Shown in pieces: positions 7,568 to 15,333 of a stretch of 25,216 nucleotides of DNA (positions are counted from its first letter, which is position 1; each line of letters starts with the position of its first letter). Below the pieces are notes generated by a model that had not been told where the DNA came from, did not search any database, and was given only the letters and a program-made list of their open reading frames with translations. The position numbers and the translations under genes were made by a program. This DNA is from Chloroflexota bacterium (GTDB lineage Bacteria; Chloroflexota; Ktedonobacteria; Ktedonobacterales; Ktedonobacteraceae): the NCBI GenBank assembly GCA_902810755.1, contig CADDYT010000087.1, forward strand, positions 1-25,216, in the 5' to 3' direction.

Positions 7568-7837
7568 ATGTGCGATGAAGAACGCATTGCCGCGAAGCTC
7601 AAACGTAACGAAGGCGAAGACCTCGTTGTCAACCTGAAGCGCGACATCGAGGCCTTCTTCGCCGAAAAATACGCGACCACCGCCTGCCTCTTTCACCAGT
7701 TGCTCCCGCAGGAAGGCGAGATGGCAAAGGTCGATTTCACCGTCAGCCGGGAGAGCGATTTTCGCCGCCGCTACATCGGGAAGGCGGGCTACGTTGATGG
7801 CCATTTAACGCTCGGTCAGGTCATCAGGCTGATGTGA
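7568..7837 (+). CDS. Hypothetical protein, 89 aa
   Basis: A small charged protein beginning MCDEERIAAKLKRNEGEDLV. It is supported by a good SD (AAGAAGGAAGG, ending at 7561, 6 bases before the ATG), by a terminator just after the stop and by codon usage like its neighbours. No membrane segment, signal peptide or known domain was recognised. The central part has one cysteine and a basic patch, and the C-terminus ends in a hydrophobic helix-like GQVIRLM. It may belong with the upstream DUF4331/Tat pair, but a hairpin-bearing gap of 177 bases separates them. Confidence 0.65.
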   Translation: MCDEERIAAKLKRNEGEDLVVNLKRDIEAFFAEKYATTACLFHQLLPQEGEMAKVDFTVSRESDFRRRYIGKAGYVDGHLTLGQVIRLM

Positions 7838-7841
7838 GCCG

Positions 7842-7866
7842 ACGGGAAGAGACGGTCTCTTCCCGT
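7842..7866. terminator. 12-bp perfect hairpin after 89-aa gene
   Basis: ACGGGAAGAGAC (7842-7853) pairs perfectly with GTCTCTTCCCGT (7855-7866) across a single base. It begins 5 bases after the stop codon of the 89-aa gene. No T run follows, so it may work together with the stronger terminator at 7885. Confidence 0.55.
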
Positions 7867-7884
7867 GAACAACGAAGAGGCAAT

Positions 7885-7924
7885 GAAAACGAGCAGAGCG
7901 CGCGCTCTGCCCGTTTTCGTTTTT
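7885..7924 (+). terminator. Rho-independent terminator
   Basis: A 17-bp stem (7885-7901 with 7902-7918, one mismatch) carries a GC core GCAGAGCGCGCGCTCTGC and A/T flanks, and is followed by TTTTT at 7920-7924. This is the best intrinsic terminator in the window. It ends the plus-strand transcript and lies 11 bases from the stop of the convergent beta-propeller gene. Confidence 0.8.
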
Positions 7925-7934
7925 CCCGCGTGAT

Positions 7935-9155
7935 CTATTCGCTTGCCAGGCCAATCGCGGTGAAGGGCAGCGTGATGTTGGCCGGATTGACGACGGAGGT
8001 CAGGCTACCGTTATAGTGAATGGCGAAACCGCTCAGGGTTGCCGGGCCGGGCGTCGAGAGCAGCAGGCGCGAGTCGAGGACATACAGGAATTCGCTATCA
8101 CGACTCAGGCCCTCCTCCAATGGGAAGGTGTCCGAGGGGGTGTTCGCGGTAACGCCATTGGCGCTCAGCAGGCTGATCGTGCCATTGCTGTGGATACGAT
8201 AGCCAGAGATGGTATAGCTATCGGCGTCAGAGGTGTAGGCAAAGCGGCCATCGCCCGTAATCACCATCCAGCACGGGGCGATCTGGTAGTCGTTGACGGG
8301 GCCATTGACCAGTTGCACAGACCCGCTGGAAAGCTGATAAGCCGTGACAGCTCCGGGCGGCGGATTGCCAGCGCCGGTGCCAAAGCCATCATCGACGATG
8401 AATTCACGCGGGCGGGCAGGGTCAAAGGCCATGCCAAAGGGATAGACGCCGACCGAGTTGAAAGTGGTAGCACTGCTCAGGCTGCCATCGCTGTGGATAC
8501 GATAGACATCGATCAGGTTGGTTGACTTCTCCGTGACCAGCAGGAAGTGGCCGGAAGGGTCAATCAAGATCTCCGCCGGATCGGGATGGGCCGTGCTGAG
8601 TGGCTTCGTGGCTCCTGCGATCGGATGCAGCTTACCCGCGCCATCCACACGGAAGCCCGCCACGTTGGCAGCCGTTGTCGAACTTGCATTGGCGGCATTC
8701 AATACATAGAGCAAACCATCACGGTACGTCAGGCTGACAGGGCCAACGCCGCCGGACGAGAAGACGCCGACGAGGGAGAGATGGCCGTGCAGGGCGTTAA
8801 CGACGGAAATCTGGTCGCTCCCGGCGTCGGCAGCAAAGAGCCTCTCACCGGGTGTCAGGATCAGCGACCCCTGCGTACCATCGGCGAAGGCGGCCAGGCT
8901 GCCCAGGCCGCCAATGGGGGTCACGCCCAGCAACTTCAGCGAGCCTTCCGCATTTCTGGCAAAGGTAGTAATCGAGTTGGAGCCGCTCAGGTCGTTATTC
9001 AGGACGTAGACATAGCCCCCGTCTCCACCGAGGGAGCGCGCCGAGGCGTGTGAAACCGGGCCGGTCAGCAAGGCCAGCGCACAGATGAGCAGCGCAATCC
9101 CGGTCAGCATAACCGGCGAACGACCGCGTTTGAACACACGTTGTACAGGTGACAT
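7935..9155 (-). CDS. Secreted lactonase-like beta-propeller protein
   Basis: A 406-residue exported protein. Residues 1-40 are a Sec signal: basic start (KRGR), the hydrophobic run MLTGIALLICALALLTG and a likely cleavage after SHASA. The rest is built of repeated propeller blades with the pattern YVLN/FAADAGSDQISVV, LLVTEKSTNLIDVYRI and FAYTSDADSYTISGYRI, as in the 7-bladed 6-phosphogluconolactonase/YVTN-type family (PF10282-like). An enzyme activity is not assured; many such proteins are extracellular and uncharacterised. The start is fixed by AAGGAGGTTTCC. It follows the AidB-type gene by 75 bases on the same strand and may be its operon partner. Confidence 0.82.
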   Translation of the reverse strand: MSPVQRVFKRGRSPVMLTGIALLICALALLTGPVSHASARSLGGDGGYVYVLNNDLSGSNSITTFARNAEGSLKLLGVTPIGGLGSLAAFADGTQGSLILTPGERLFAADAGSDQISVVNALHGHLSLVGVFSSGGVGPVSLTYRDGLLYVLNAANASSTTAANVAGFRVDGAGKLHPIAGATKPLSTAHPDPAEILIDPSGHFLLVTEKSTNLIDVYRIHSDGSLSSATTFNSVGVYPFGMAFDPARPREFIVDDGFGTGAGNPPPGAVTAYQLSSGSVQLVNGPVNDYQIAPCWMVITGDGRFAYTSDADSYTISGYRIHSNGTISLLSANGVTANTPSDTFPLEEGLSRDSEFLYVLDSRLLLSTPGPATLSGFAIHYNGSLTSVVNPANITLPFTAIGLASE

Positions 9156-9230
9156 GGAAACCTCCTTCTTGTGGGTAATTCCCCTTCACAGGTAGTTGTG
9201 AACCATGCCAGCTATACGAGAGAGTGTGTT

Positions 9231-11012
9231 TTAGAGATCAGTGATCGGCACCGCTTGCCAGTCCACCAGCGCATCAAAGTGGTTGAGCGCGGTGGGATCA
9301 TTGTCGGCTGCCCAGCCGTCGGGATGCGGCAGAATGTGGCGATGCAGGTAGAGCAGGGCAATCAGCCATTTACGCTTGCCTGTGCCCGCCGGGCCGCGTT
9401 GTAATTCGCTTTCGGCCTGTTGCAGAAGCAGGGTCACGATGGTGAGCTGCGCCATGCGTTCGACGAGGCCGCGCATGGGCAACTGCGCGCTTTCGCTATC
9501 CAGCGCGGCAAGTTCGGCGATGCGCCCGGCCAGCCCATTGAGCAGAGATTGCACCTGCTGCGCGACCGGGACTACTGCTGAATGCTGGAACGAGTGCAAT
9601 TTCTGATGCAGCGTGCCGAAGAGGGCGGCTCCGGCATTCTCGCGGGCAATGGCGCGCGCCACGTCGAGGACGATGACATTGCTGGAACCTTCCCAGATGA
9701 CGTTGACAATACAGTCGCGCAGCAGGCGAGCGTTGGGCCAGTCTTCGATGTAGCCGTTGCCGCCGCGCATTTCCAGCGCCTCCAGCGTGACGTACTCGCC
9801 GCGTTTGGGGACGTAATATTTGCAGAGCGGGGTGAGGATGCGCAGCAAACGGCGATCTTCCTCCGCGCCAGAGCGATCAACGCGCTCCAACACCGCCGCC
9901 GTCTCGAAGGCCAGCGCGGCGCAACCCTCGACCTCAATGAGCAGATCAACCAGCTGACGGCGCATGAGCGGATGCTCGGCCAGCGGGCGCCCGAAGGCGA
10001 CGCGCCCGCGCGTATGCACCAGCGCCTCAAGGTAACTGCGGCGCATGGCGGCCAGCGAGCCGATAGCGGCCCAGATGCGCGTCAGGTTAATCATCTCCGT
10101 CATCTGCACGAAGCCGCGTCCGAGGTCGCCGACCAGGTATGCCTGCGCGCCGTTGAGCGTCACCTCGCCCGTCGCCATCGAGCGCGTGCCAAGCTTGTCC
10201 TTCAAGCGGTTGATGCTGTAGGCGTTGCGCTGCCCGTTATCCAGTATGCGGGGGACGAGAAAGAGGCCGAGGCCGCGCGTGCCTGCCGCCGCGCCCTCTG
10301 GCCGCGCCAGCGTGAGAATCAGGTCGGCGGAGACGTTGGAGCAGAACCACTTATCGCCCCACAGTTCCCATTCCGGTTGCAGGTCTCCATCAGAAGGGAC
10401 AGCGGCACGCGGCTTCGCGACGGTGGTGGTCAGGCCAACATCGGAGCCGCCCTGCTTTTCGGTGAGGAACATGGCTCCCTGCTGCAAATCTTCCAGCGAG
10501 AGGGCAGTCAGGCCGGGCAGGAAACGCCGCTTGAGCGGTTCGCTGGCGTAGCGTTCGAGGACGCGGGCAAGGGCATCGGTCATGGAGACGGGGCAGAAGA
10601 CGCCCGATTCGGCCTGCATGCCGAGATAGCCGAGGGCAAACTTGACGGGCTGCGGCACGCGCCCGCGCCAGCCCAACGCGCCCTCACGATGCGAACAGGC
10701 GGCGATGGCGAAATCCTGGTACGCGATGCGCTCCAGCTCGCGATACGCGGCAGAGTAGACCACCTCATCGACGCGCTGCCCGCGTTTATCGAGCTGCACC
10801 AGCGTTGGCGCCTGGCGGTCTGCGGTCGCGGCCAGTTCGTCCATGCGTTGTGAGGCGACGGCCCCCATGCGCGTCAGAATGGGCCGGGCCTGCTCATATT
10901 CGTCCTCGGAGAGATGCTGGCGCAGCAAAAACGCCAGATCGGGGTCGGCGGTATAGAAATTGAGATCAGCGGTATCGGGCATCAGGCCAACAGGAGTATG
11001 TACGTCCAGCAT
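9231..11012 (-). CDS. AidB-type acyl-CoA dehydrogenase family protein
   Basis: A 593-residue flavoprotein of the acyl-CoA dehydrogenase superfamily, AidB branch. Diagnostic motifs: MFLTEKQGGSDVG (181-193), RLKDKLGTRSMATGEV (269-284), GGNGYIE (417-423) and NVIWEGSSNVIVLDVAR (437-453), which align with the E. coli AidB signature blocks. The extended N- and C-terminal parts fit AidB-like proteins (about 540-600 residues). E. coli AidB binds DNA and has weak isovaleryl-CoA dehydrogenase activity; whether this protein acts in alkylation damage or in acyl-CoA oxidation cannot be told. The start has AGAGGAAGGATAACGCGCT upstream. An extended -10 box lies about 70 bases upstream. Confidence 0.88.
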   Translation of the reverse strand: MLDVHTPVGLMPDTADLNFYTADPDLAFLLRQHLSEDEYEQARPILTRMGAVASQRMDELAATADRQAPTLVQLDKRGQRVDEVVYSAAYRELERIAYQDFAIAACSHREGALGWRGRVPQPVKFALGYLGMQAESGVFCPVSMTDALARVLERYASEPLKRRFLPGLTALSLEDLQQGAMFLTEKQGGSDVGLTTTVAKPRAAVPSDGDLQPEWELWGDKWFCSNVSADLILTLARPEGAAAGTRGLGLFLVPRILDNGQRNAYSINRLKDKLGTRSMATGEVTLNGAQAYLVGDLGRGFVQMTEMINLTRIWAAIGSLAAMRRSYLEALVHTRGRVAFGRPLAEHPLMRRQLVDLLIEVEGCAALAFETAAVLERVDRSGAEEDRRLLRILTPLCKYYVPKRGEYVTLEALEMRGGNGYIEDWPNARLLRDCIVNVIWEGSSNVIVLDVARAIARENAGAALFGTLHQKLHSFQHSAVVPVAQQVQSLLNGLAGRIAELAALDSESAQLPMRGLVERMAQLTIVTLLLQQAESELQRGPAGTGKRKWLIALLYLHRHILPHPDGWAADNDPTALNHFDALVDWQAVPITDL

Positions 11013-11071
11013 AGCGCGTTATCCTTCCTCTTGTAGTGCCTCCTCTGGCAGACACGAAGCCAATCCAGCAG

Positions 11072-11090
11072 TATCACTGATATTGTAGCA
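11072..11090 (-). promoter_or_regulatory. Extended -10 promoter of AidB-type gene with TATCA dyad
   Basis: On the minus strand TGC-TACAAT (11082-11090) is an extended -10 element. The dyad TATCA-C-TGATA (11072-11082) touches its downstream edge. The half sites match those in the PadR operator at 845-857 (TATCA...TGATA) but with a 1-base rather than a 3-base spacer, so shared control is only a guess. Confidence 0.4.
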
Positions 11091-11122
11091 TATGCACACG
11101 TGGGCCGGATAACACAGAATCA

Positions 11123-11620
11123 TCACAGTTTCATGGCCCGCGCCACGCGGCGTCCGGCAGAGCGCACTTCTGTGACGAGGAAGTACCATGCATGCGTTCT
11201 TAGAGGGCGACGACGCAGGTATGTCCACAGCAAGAGGGCAAGGCCGGTTATGGCTATCGCCACCAGCATGCTAGCGCCCAGCACCGCCAGCACAAAGTAT
11301 TGTTCAAAAGATGTAAGTTTATGTCCGCTTTGAGCAGCTAACCACAGGACCAGACCGGCCACCATCGCATTGAAGCCAACAATGACGATGGAGACGAGGC
11401 CGAAAGCGTACCAGTAGCGCACCGTCTGCGGCAGGTGGTGAAAACCGCCGCGCGCCTCAACTCTGCGCCGCCAGCCGATGGCAAAAAGCAGCAGCAGCAT
11501 CCCACAGGTGGTCACGCCAAAAGCGACGAGGGAGATAGTCCCTGCGATCACAGAAAGTAAGAGAACGCCTTCGGCAAGAACTCCGGTCCCTATGCACACA
11601 TAGGCAAGAAGCTTCGCCAT
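11123..11620 (-). CDS. Four-helix integral membrane protein, unknown function
   Basis: A 165-residue protein with four clear membrane segments: about 5-27 (LAYVCIGTGVLAEGVLLLSV), 28-50, 76-100 (AFGLVSIVIVGFNAMVAGLV) and 115-140 (FVLAVLGASMLVAIAITGLA), joined by short basic loops and ending in a basic cytoplasmic tail. No catalytic motif or family was recognised. The start at 11620 follows AAAGGAGGTGCGCT; the 12-codon longer frame was rejected. It stands alone, downstream of nothing on its strand. Confidence 0.72.
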   Translation of the reverse strand: MAKLLAYVCIGTGVLAEGVLLLSVIAGTISLVAFGVTTCGMLLLLFAIGWRRRVEARGGFHHLPQTVRYWYAFGLVSIVIVGFNAMVAGLVLWLAAQSGHKLTSFEQYFVLAVLGASMLVAIAITGLALLLWTYLRRRPLRTHAWYFLVTEVRSAGRRVARAMKL

Positions 11621-11762
11621 AGCGCACCTCCTTTGCATTCTGCCGTTTCTCAACACCTACCCGAAACGAAACCAGGTTGTGAAGGTAATCATTCCAACCG
11701 GCATCCCGACCTCTTTACCCCGGAAGGGATGCCCTGTATTCCTTTCTGCCGAGTTTTTCGTG

Positions 11763-11831
11763 TCGTAATTACAAATGCTCTGTATCTTGCTTTAGAAGTC
11801 AGCAGATGCTGAGCATATTGTAACATTACGA
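11763..11831. promoter_or_regulatory. Imperfect dyad upstream of lipid kinase gene
   Basis: TCGTAATTACAAATGCTC (11763-11780) is complementary to the right arm at 11811-11831 in three blocks (7, 5 and 6 bp) interrupted by small bulges. The dyad lies 16-114 bases ahead of the start codons in an otherwise featureless 257-base gap. It could be an operator or a leader-RNA stem. Confidence 0.35.
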
Positions 11832-11877
11832 CCTACAAGCGTTCTCAATGGCACTTCTTTTTGTAAAGGGTAAGGCA

Positions 11878-12852
11878 ATGCGTGCAGCGTTAATCATGAA
11901 CCCCACTTCAGGGGTATCGGCCATGTCAGCGACGGACGGGACGGCGGAGGAACACGAGCAGGCCATTCTTGCCGCGCTGCGTCCCTACGGCATCGAGCCG
12001 AAAGTGTACCATACAACGCCAGAAGATACAGGCCAGGGATTGGCGGCTCAGGCGGCGCGAGAGGGAGCGGATCTGGTGATCGCCGCCGGGGGCGATGGCA
12101 CCATCCATGCCGTTGCCAGCGGGCTGATCGGCACGCAAAGCACCCTGGGCATCATCGCCATCGGCACGATGAATAACCTTGCCCACAGCCTGAGCATCCC
12201 TCAAACTATCGAAGGGGCCTGCGAGGTGATCGCGCGCGGCGTCACGCGCACAATAGATGTTGGCGTCATTAACGAGCATCCGTTTTTAGAGGTGGCCGGC
12301 ATCGGGCTGGAAGCGGCGCTCTTCCCGGCGGCGGAAGAGATCAAGAGTCCCGGCCTGCGCAGCACCATTCAGGGCATCATCGCCGGTCTGCGCACTCTGT
12401 TCAGTTTCAAACCGGCAACGCTGCGCATCTCCCTCGATGGACGGCAGAAACGCCCGTATAAGGCTCTTGAGGTGACCATCTGCAACTCGCCCTATTACGG
12501 CGCGCATTTCGAGGTCGCCCCCGGCACGTTGATGAACGATGGCTTGCTCGATGTGGTAATTTATAGAAATTTTAGCAAGCTCGAATACCTGCAAAACGTG
12601 CTGGCCATCAGTCTGGGCAGGCATCCGTTCGAGCGGAAGATGATCCACCGGCGGGTGAAATCCATGCGCGTTGAGGCGCGTCACCCCGTTGAGATTCAGG
12701 TTGATGGCTCCCCGCAAGGCTACACGCCGGCAACCGTGCGCATGCTTCCCGCCGCGCTGCATGTGCGCGTGGCGAGCGAAAACGTGCCGGGATTGAGCAA
12801 CGCGCAGGCTGATCCGGCAAAAAATCAGCAAGCGCAGAAACAGCATGCATAA
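11878..12852 (+). CDS. Diacylglycerol kinase family lipid kinase (YegS/DagK-like)
   Basis: A 324-residue cytosolic lipid kinase of COG1597. The N-terminus MRAALIMNPTSG is the typical first strand and loop. AAGGDGTIHAVASGL (69-83) contains the GGDGT nucleotide-binding signature, followed by GIIAIGTMNNLAHSL (91-105), equivalent to the usual GTGNDFAR block but with M-N-N. The C-terminal beta domain ends EIQVDGSP, the conserved D-G loop. The start at 11878 is chosen over 11848 because family members begin here and GGGTAAGG precedes it; 11848 has no SD. The PAP2 gene follows 28 bases later, so the pair could phosphorylate and dephosphorylate the same lipid pool. The exact lipid is unknown. Confidence 0.88.
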   Translation: MRAALIMNPTSGVSAMSATDGTAEEHEQAILAALRPYGIEPKVYHTTPEDTGQGLAAQAAREGADLVIAAGGDGTIHAVASGLIGTQSTLGIIAIGTMNNLAHSLSIPQTIEGACEVIARGVTRTIDVGVINEHPFLEVAGIGLEAALFPAAEEIKSPGLRSTIQGIIAGLRTLFSFKPATLRISLDGRQKRPYKALEVTICNSPYYGAHFEVAPGTLMNDGLLDVVIYRNFSKLEYLQNVLAISLGRHPFERKMIHRRVKSMRVEARHPVEIQVDGSPQGYTPATVRMLPAALHVRVASENVPGLSNAQADPAKNQQAQKQHA

Positions 12853-12880
12853 CCATCGATATGAAAAGAGAGGTTAGCTT

Positions 12881-13750
12881 ATGGCAAGTGGTACAAATCG
12901 ACCGGGCGGCGCGGATACTGCCGCCGGGGCGGGAACGGCCAACCCCGTTAGCGTGGTGCCGCAGGTAGTGACAAGCGTGGAGCAGAATGTCAAACCCGTT
13001 GTCGAGGAGGCGCAGCGCATCGCGGCAAAGACCTCCGTGTCCGGGCGGCGCGCTGTCTCACGAGGCACCATCCTGCTCATCTTCTACCTGTGGCTGCTCT
13101 CCGGCGCAGCCATCTTCACCTTCATCGCCCGCTTCACCGATCTCTTTCCGGGCGACAGGAGCATCGCGCGCACACTGCAAAAGCAGCATAATCCACTCTT
13201 CCGCGCCATGATGGAATTCGTCTCCATGTTCGGCTACGCGAAAGTTTCAGCACCCTTAACCATCGGCGTGGCCGGTATCTTCTGGGCGTTGCGCTTCCGC
13301 TTAGAGGCCATCTTTGTCCTGTTGACCTCCACTTCCAGCATTTTGAGCAAGGCCGTCAAATACCTGATCCGGCGACCGCGCCCGACTAACGAGCAGGTAA
13401 GGGTCGTCCACATCATCAAGGAACCGAGCTTTCCCAGCGGCCATGTTATGCAATACATCAACTTTTTTGGCCTGCTCATCTACCTGCTCGCCACCAACTG
13501 GCCTTCCGGGCGCATCCGCAACAGCCTGATCGCTTTCTGCACCTTCATGATCGGCCTCGTTGGCCCCTCGCGCGTCTATCTGGGCGCGCACTGGCCCAGC
13601 GATGTCAGTGTAGGCTACGTCTACGGCGGCCTCTGGTTCGCCGGGCTGATGTCGCTCTACCTGCGCATCAAAGCCACCATTCACCCACCCAAAGGCAAGA
13701 CGCCGCCGGTAATGGAGCCATTGAAACAGCCGGGAGACGATGAGGCATAG
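12881..13750 (+). CDS. PAP2 family membrane phosphatase
   Basis: A 289-residue integral membrane phosphatase with all three PAP2 motifs: KYLIRRPRP (160-168), PSGH (185-188) and SRVYLGAHWPSD (230-241), in which the two histidines and the Asp form the catalytic set. About five to six hydrophobic segments lie between residues 62 and 262. The N-terminal 60 residues are a hydrophilic Ala/Gly/Val-rich region without homology, and the C-terminus is charged. AGAGAGG precedes the ATG. It is in an operon with the lipid kinase. Likely substrates are phosphatidic acid or undecaprenyl pyrophosphate; the pairing with a DAG-kinase-like gene favours the former. Confidence 0.9.
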   Translation: MASGTNRPGGADTAAGAGTANPVSVVPQVVTSVEQNVKPVVEEAQRIAAKTSVSGRRAVSRGTILLIFYLWLLSGAAIFTFIARFTDLFPGDRSIARTLQKQHNPLFRAMMEFVSMFGYAKVSAPLTIGVAGIFWALRFRLEAIFVLLTSTSSILSKAVKYLIRRPRPTNEQVRVVHIIKEPSFPSGHVMQYINFFGLLIYLLATNWPSGRIRNSLIAFCTFMIGLVGPSRVYLGAHWPSDVSVGYVYGGLWFAGLMSLYLRIKATIHPPKGKTPPVMEPLKQPGDDEA

Positions 13751-13778
13751 CAAAAAACAAAGATGGGCTTTTTTTTGC

Positions 13779-13807
13779 TTGACAAACAGCAAGGAATGAA
13801 GTACAAT
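13779..13807 (+). promoter_or_regulatory. Promoter of tRNA-Glu (TTGACA-N17-TACAAT)
   Basis: TTGACA at 13779-13784 and TACAAT at 13802-13807 are separated by the ideal 17 bases. Transcription would begin near 13814, about 32 bases before the mature tRNA. This is the strongest promoter in the window and may also feed moeA by read-through. Confidence 0.88.
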
Positions 13808-13845
13808 CTCCCTGTCAGTTCGTTTGTTGCCAGGCGAACTGTCGC

Positions 13846-13919
13846 GCCTCGTTCGTCTAGTGGTCCAGGACGCCGCCCTTTCAAGGCGGAGATCACGGGT
13901 TCGACTCCCGTACGAGGTA
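13846..13919 (+). tRNA. tRNA-Glu (anticodon UUC)
   Basis: A complete cloverleaf. The acceptor GCCTCGT (13846-13852) pairs with ACGAGGT (13912-13918), with a G-U first pair. The D arm includes TCTAGTGG. The anticodon stem CCGCC/GGCGG encloses CTTTCAA, giving anticodon TTC. The T arm has ACGGGTTCGACTCCCGT. CCA is not encoded; the base after the acceptor is A73, then C. A perfect promoter lies upstream and a 16-bp hairpin begins 10 bases downstream. Confidence 0.96.
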
Positions 13920-13928
13920 CTATTTCCG

Positions 13929-13970
13929 TAAAGCCTGGTAGAGCCGCGCTATTTGCTCTGCCAGGCTTTA
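13929..13970 (+). terminator. Hairpin terminator after tRNA-Glu
   Basis: TAAAGCCTGGTAGAGC (13929-13944) pairs with GCTCTGCCAGGCTTTA (13955-13970), 16 bp with one U-G wobble and a 10-base loop. Only a weak T-rich tail (CTATTTAG) follows, so read-through into moeA, 32 bases on, is possible. Confidence 0.6.
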
Positions 13971-14002
13971 CTATTTAGATGAGATGAAAGGAGACGAGAA
14001 CT

Positions 14003-15223
14003 ATGATCAGTGTTGAAGAGGCCCTCGAACGCATGCTGGCGCAAATCCAGCCGCTGGAGGTGACGACCGTGCCGCTGGCGCAGTCACAGGGGCTGGTGCT
14101 GGCCGAGGATGTGGTGGCGCAGGAAGATATGCCCCCGTTCGCCAACTCCGCCATGGATGGCTATGCCCTGCTGAGCAAAGATAGCAAACCTCGCGAAGGA
14201 CAGCCGCCGCGCCTGCGCGTGACGGGCGGCGTGGCAGCCGGTTACGTGGCCGAGCACGCGGTGGAAGAGGGAACGGCCATGCGCATCATGACCGGCGCGC
14301 CCGTGCCGCCCGGAGCGGACAGCGTGATTCAGGTCGAGTTGACGCGCTCCCAGGGGCCGGAGAGCGAGTGGGTGGAGATTTTGCAGGAGGTGGCGCCGGG
14401 AAACAATATTCGACCGGCAGGCGAAGATATGCGGCGTGGGCAGCACGTGCTGGCGCGCGGCACCGAGATCGGCCCCTGGGAGATCGGCGTGCTGGCAACG
14501 CTGGGCCGGGCCAATGTACCGGTCATTCGCCGCCCTCGCGTCTCCATCCTGGGAACCGGCGACGAGGTGATCGATGTCGATGAAGCTCTGCGCCCCGGCA
14601 AGATTCGCAATAGCAACAGCTACCTGCTCGAAGCCGCTGTGCGCAAAGCGGGCGCGGAACCCCGGCGCCTGGGCGTGGCCCGCGACACCGTAGAGAGCCT
14701 GCGCGAAAAATTTAGCGCCGCCGTGCAATCTGACCTCATCATCACCTCCGGCGGCGTCTCTGTGGGCGATTTCGACCTGGTGAAGGATATTATGCGCGAG
14801 CAGGGCGAGATCAATTTCTGGCGCATCAACATGCGGCCCGGCAAGCCCGTTGCTTTCGGCCATATCGGCGGCGTGCCGCTGCTGGGCCTGCCCGGCAATC
14901 CCGTCTCCGCCGCCGTCACCTTTGAGCTATTCGGTCGCCCGGTCATTCGCAAGATGCTGGGGCATACGCGCCTGCTGCGCCCACAGGTCGACGTGATCGT
15001 TGAGAATGGCGTCGGCGAGGTCGTCTCGCGCCGCCATTACGTGCGCGCCCGCGTCGAATTGCGTGACGGTCGCTTTGTGGCGCGTACAACGGGCAACCAG
15101 GGTTCTAACATCACCACCTCGCTGCTCAACGCCAACGCTTTCATCGTCGTACCCGAAGGCGGCGTGGCCATCCACCCCGGCGATACGGCAAAAGCGATTT
15201 TGCTGGACTGGCCAGAGGTCTAG
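14003..15223 (+). CDS. moeA: Molybdopterin molybdenumtransferase MoeA
   Basis: A 406-residue cytosolic enzyme that inserts molybdate into adenylated molybdopterin in the last step of molybdenum cofactor synthesis. Conserved blocks: MPPFANSAMDGYA (43-55), IMTGAPVPPGAD (95-106), GTGDEV and NSNSY (around 190-210), TSGGVSVGDFDLVKD (about 248-262), MRPGKPVAFG and GLPGNPVSA (about 275-300). These cover the N-terminal, MoCF-binding and C-terminal domains, and the length is normal for MoeA. The start follows AAAGGAGACGAGAACT. No other cofactor genes adjoin it; it is preceded by tRNA-Glu, from whose promoter it may be read. Confidence 0.96.
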   Translation: MISVEEALERMLAQIQPLEVTTVPLAQSQGLVLAEDVVAQEDMPPFANSAMDGYALLSKDSKPREGQPPRLRVTGGVAAGYVAEHAVEEGTAMRIMTGAPVPPGADSVIQVELTRSQGPESEWVEILQEVAPGNNIRPAGEDMRRGQHVLARGTEIGPWEIGVLATLGRANVPVIRRPRVSILGTGDEVIDVDEALRPGKIRNSNSYLLEAAVRKAGAEPRRLGVARDTVESLREKFSAAVQSDLIITSGGVSVGDFDLVKDIMREQGEINFWRINMRPGKPVAFGHIGGVPLLGLPGNPVSAAVTFELFGRPVIRKMLGHTRLLRPQVDVIVENGVGEVVSRRHYVRARVELRDGRFVARTTGNQGSNITTSLLNANAFIVVPEGGVAIHPGDTAKAILLDWPEV

Positions 15224-15246
15224 CACAAAGCCTCCGGCCACTGCCC

Positions 15247-15333
15247 AGGCCACCGGCAAGAGGTGGCCCTACTCTACTACGCGCGCCTGTGGGACTGTTC
15301 GGGTAGAGTAGGGCCACCTCTTGCCGGTGGCCT
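15247..15333. repeat. Composite inverted repeat with nested GGCCACC hairpins
   Basis: Two perfect 31-base arms (15247-15277 and 15303-15333) flank a 25-base centre. Each arm contains its own small palindrome, GGCCACC-N7-GGTGGCC, joined to CCTACTCTAC. The element can therefore fold either as one long hairpin or as two small ones. The right-hand half codes for the last 18 residues of the sigma-54-type activator and its stop lies at the edge of the left arm. It belongs to the family at both window ends; 25076-25157 has the same composite plan. Confidence 0.85.

Noticed and set aside
9184..9201. CRP-like site TTCACA-N6-TGTGAA upstream of the beta-propeller gene
   Set aside because: The half sites are in the opposite order to the CRP consensus (TGTGA-N6-TCACA); it may only be a small hairpin between two co-directional genes.
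9582..10853. 423-codon open frame on the plus strand
   Set aside because: It is antisense to the AidB-type gene, whose motifs are unmistakable; the frame has a low-complexity, Arg/Ala/Gly/His-rich composition, no SD and no domain.
11851..11868. Sigma-54 promoter TGGCAC near the lipid kinase gene
   Set aside because: The spacing to the TTGT element is one base too long and the -12 GC is absent.
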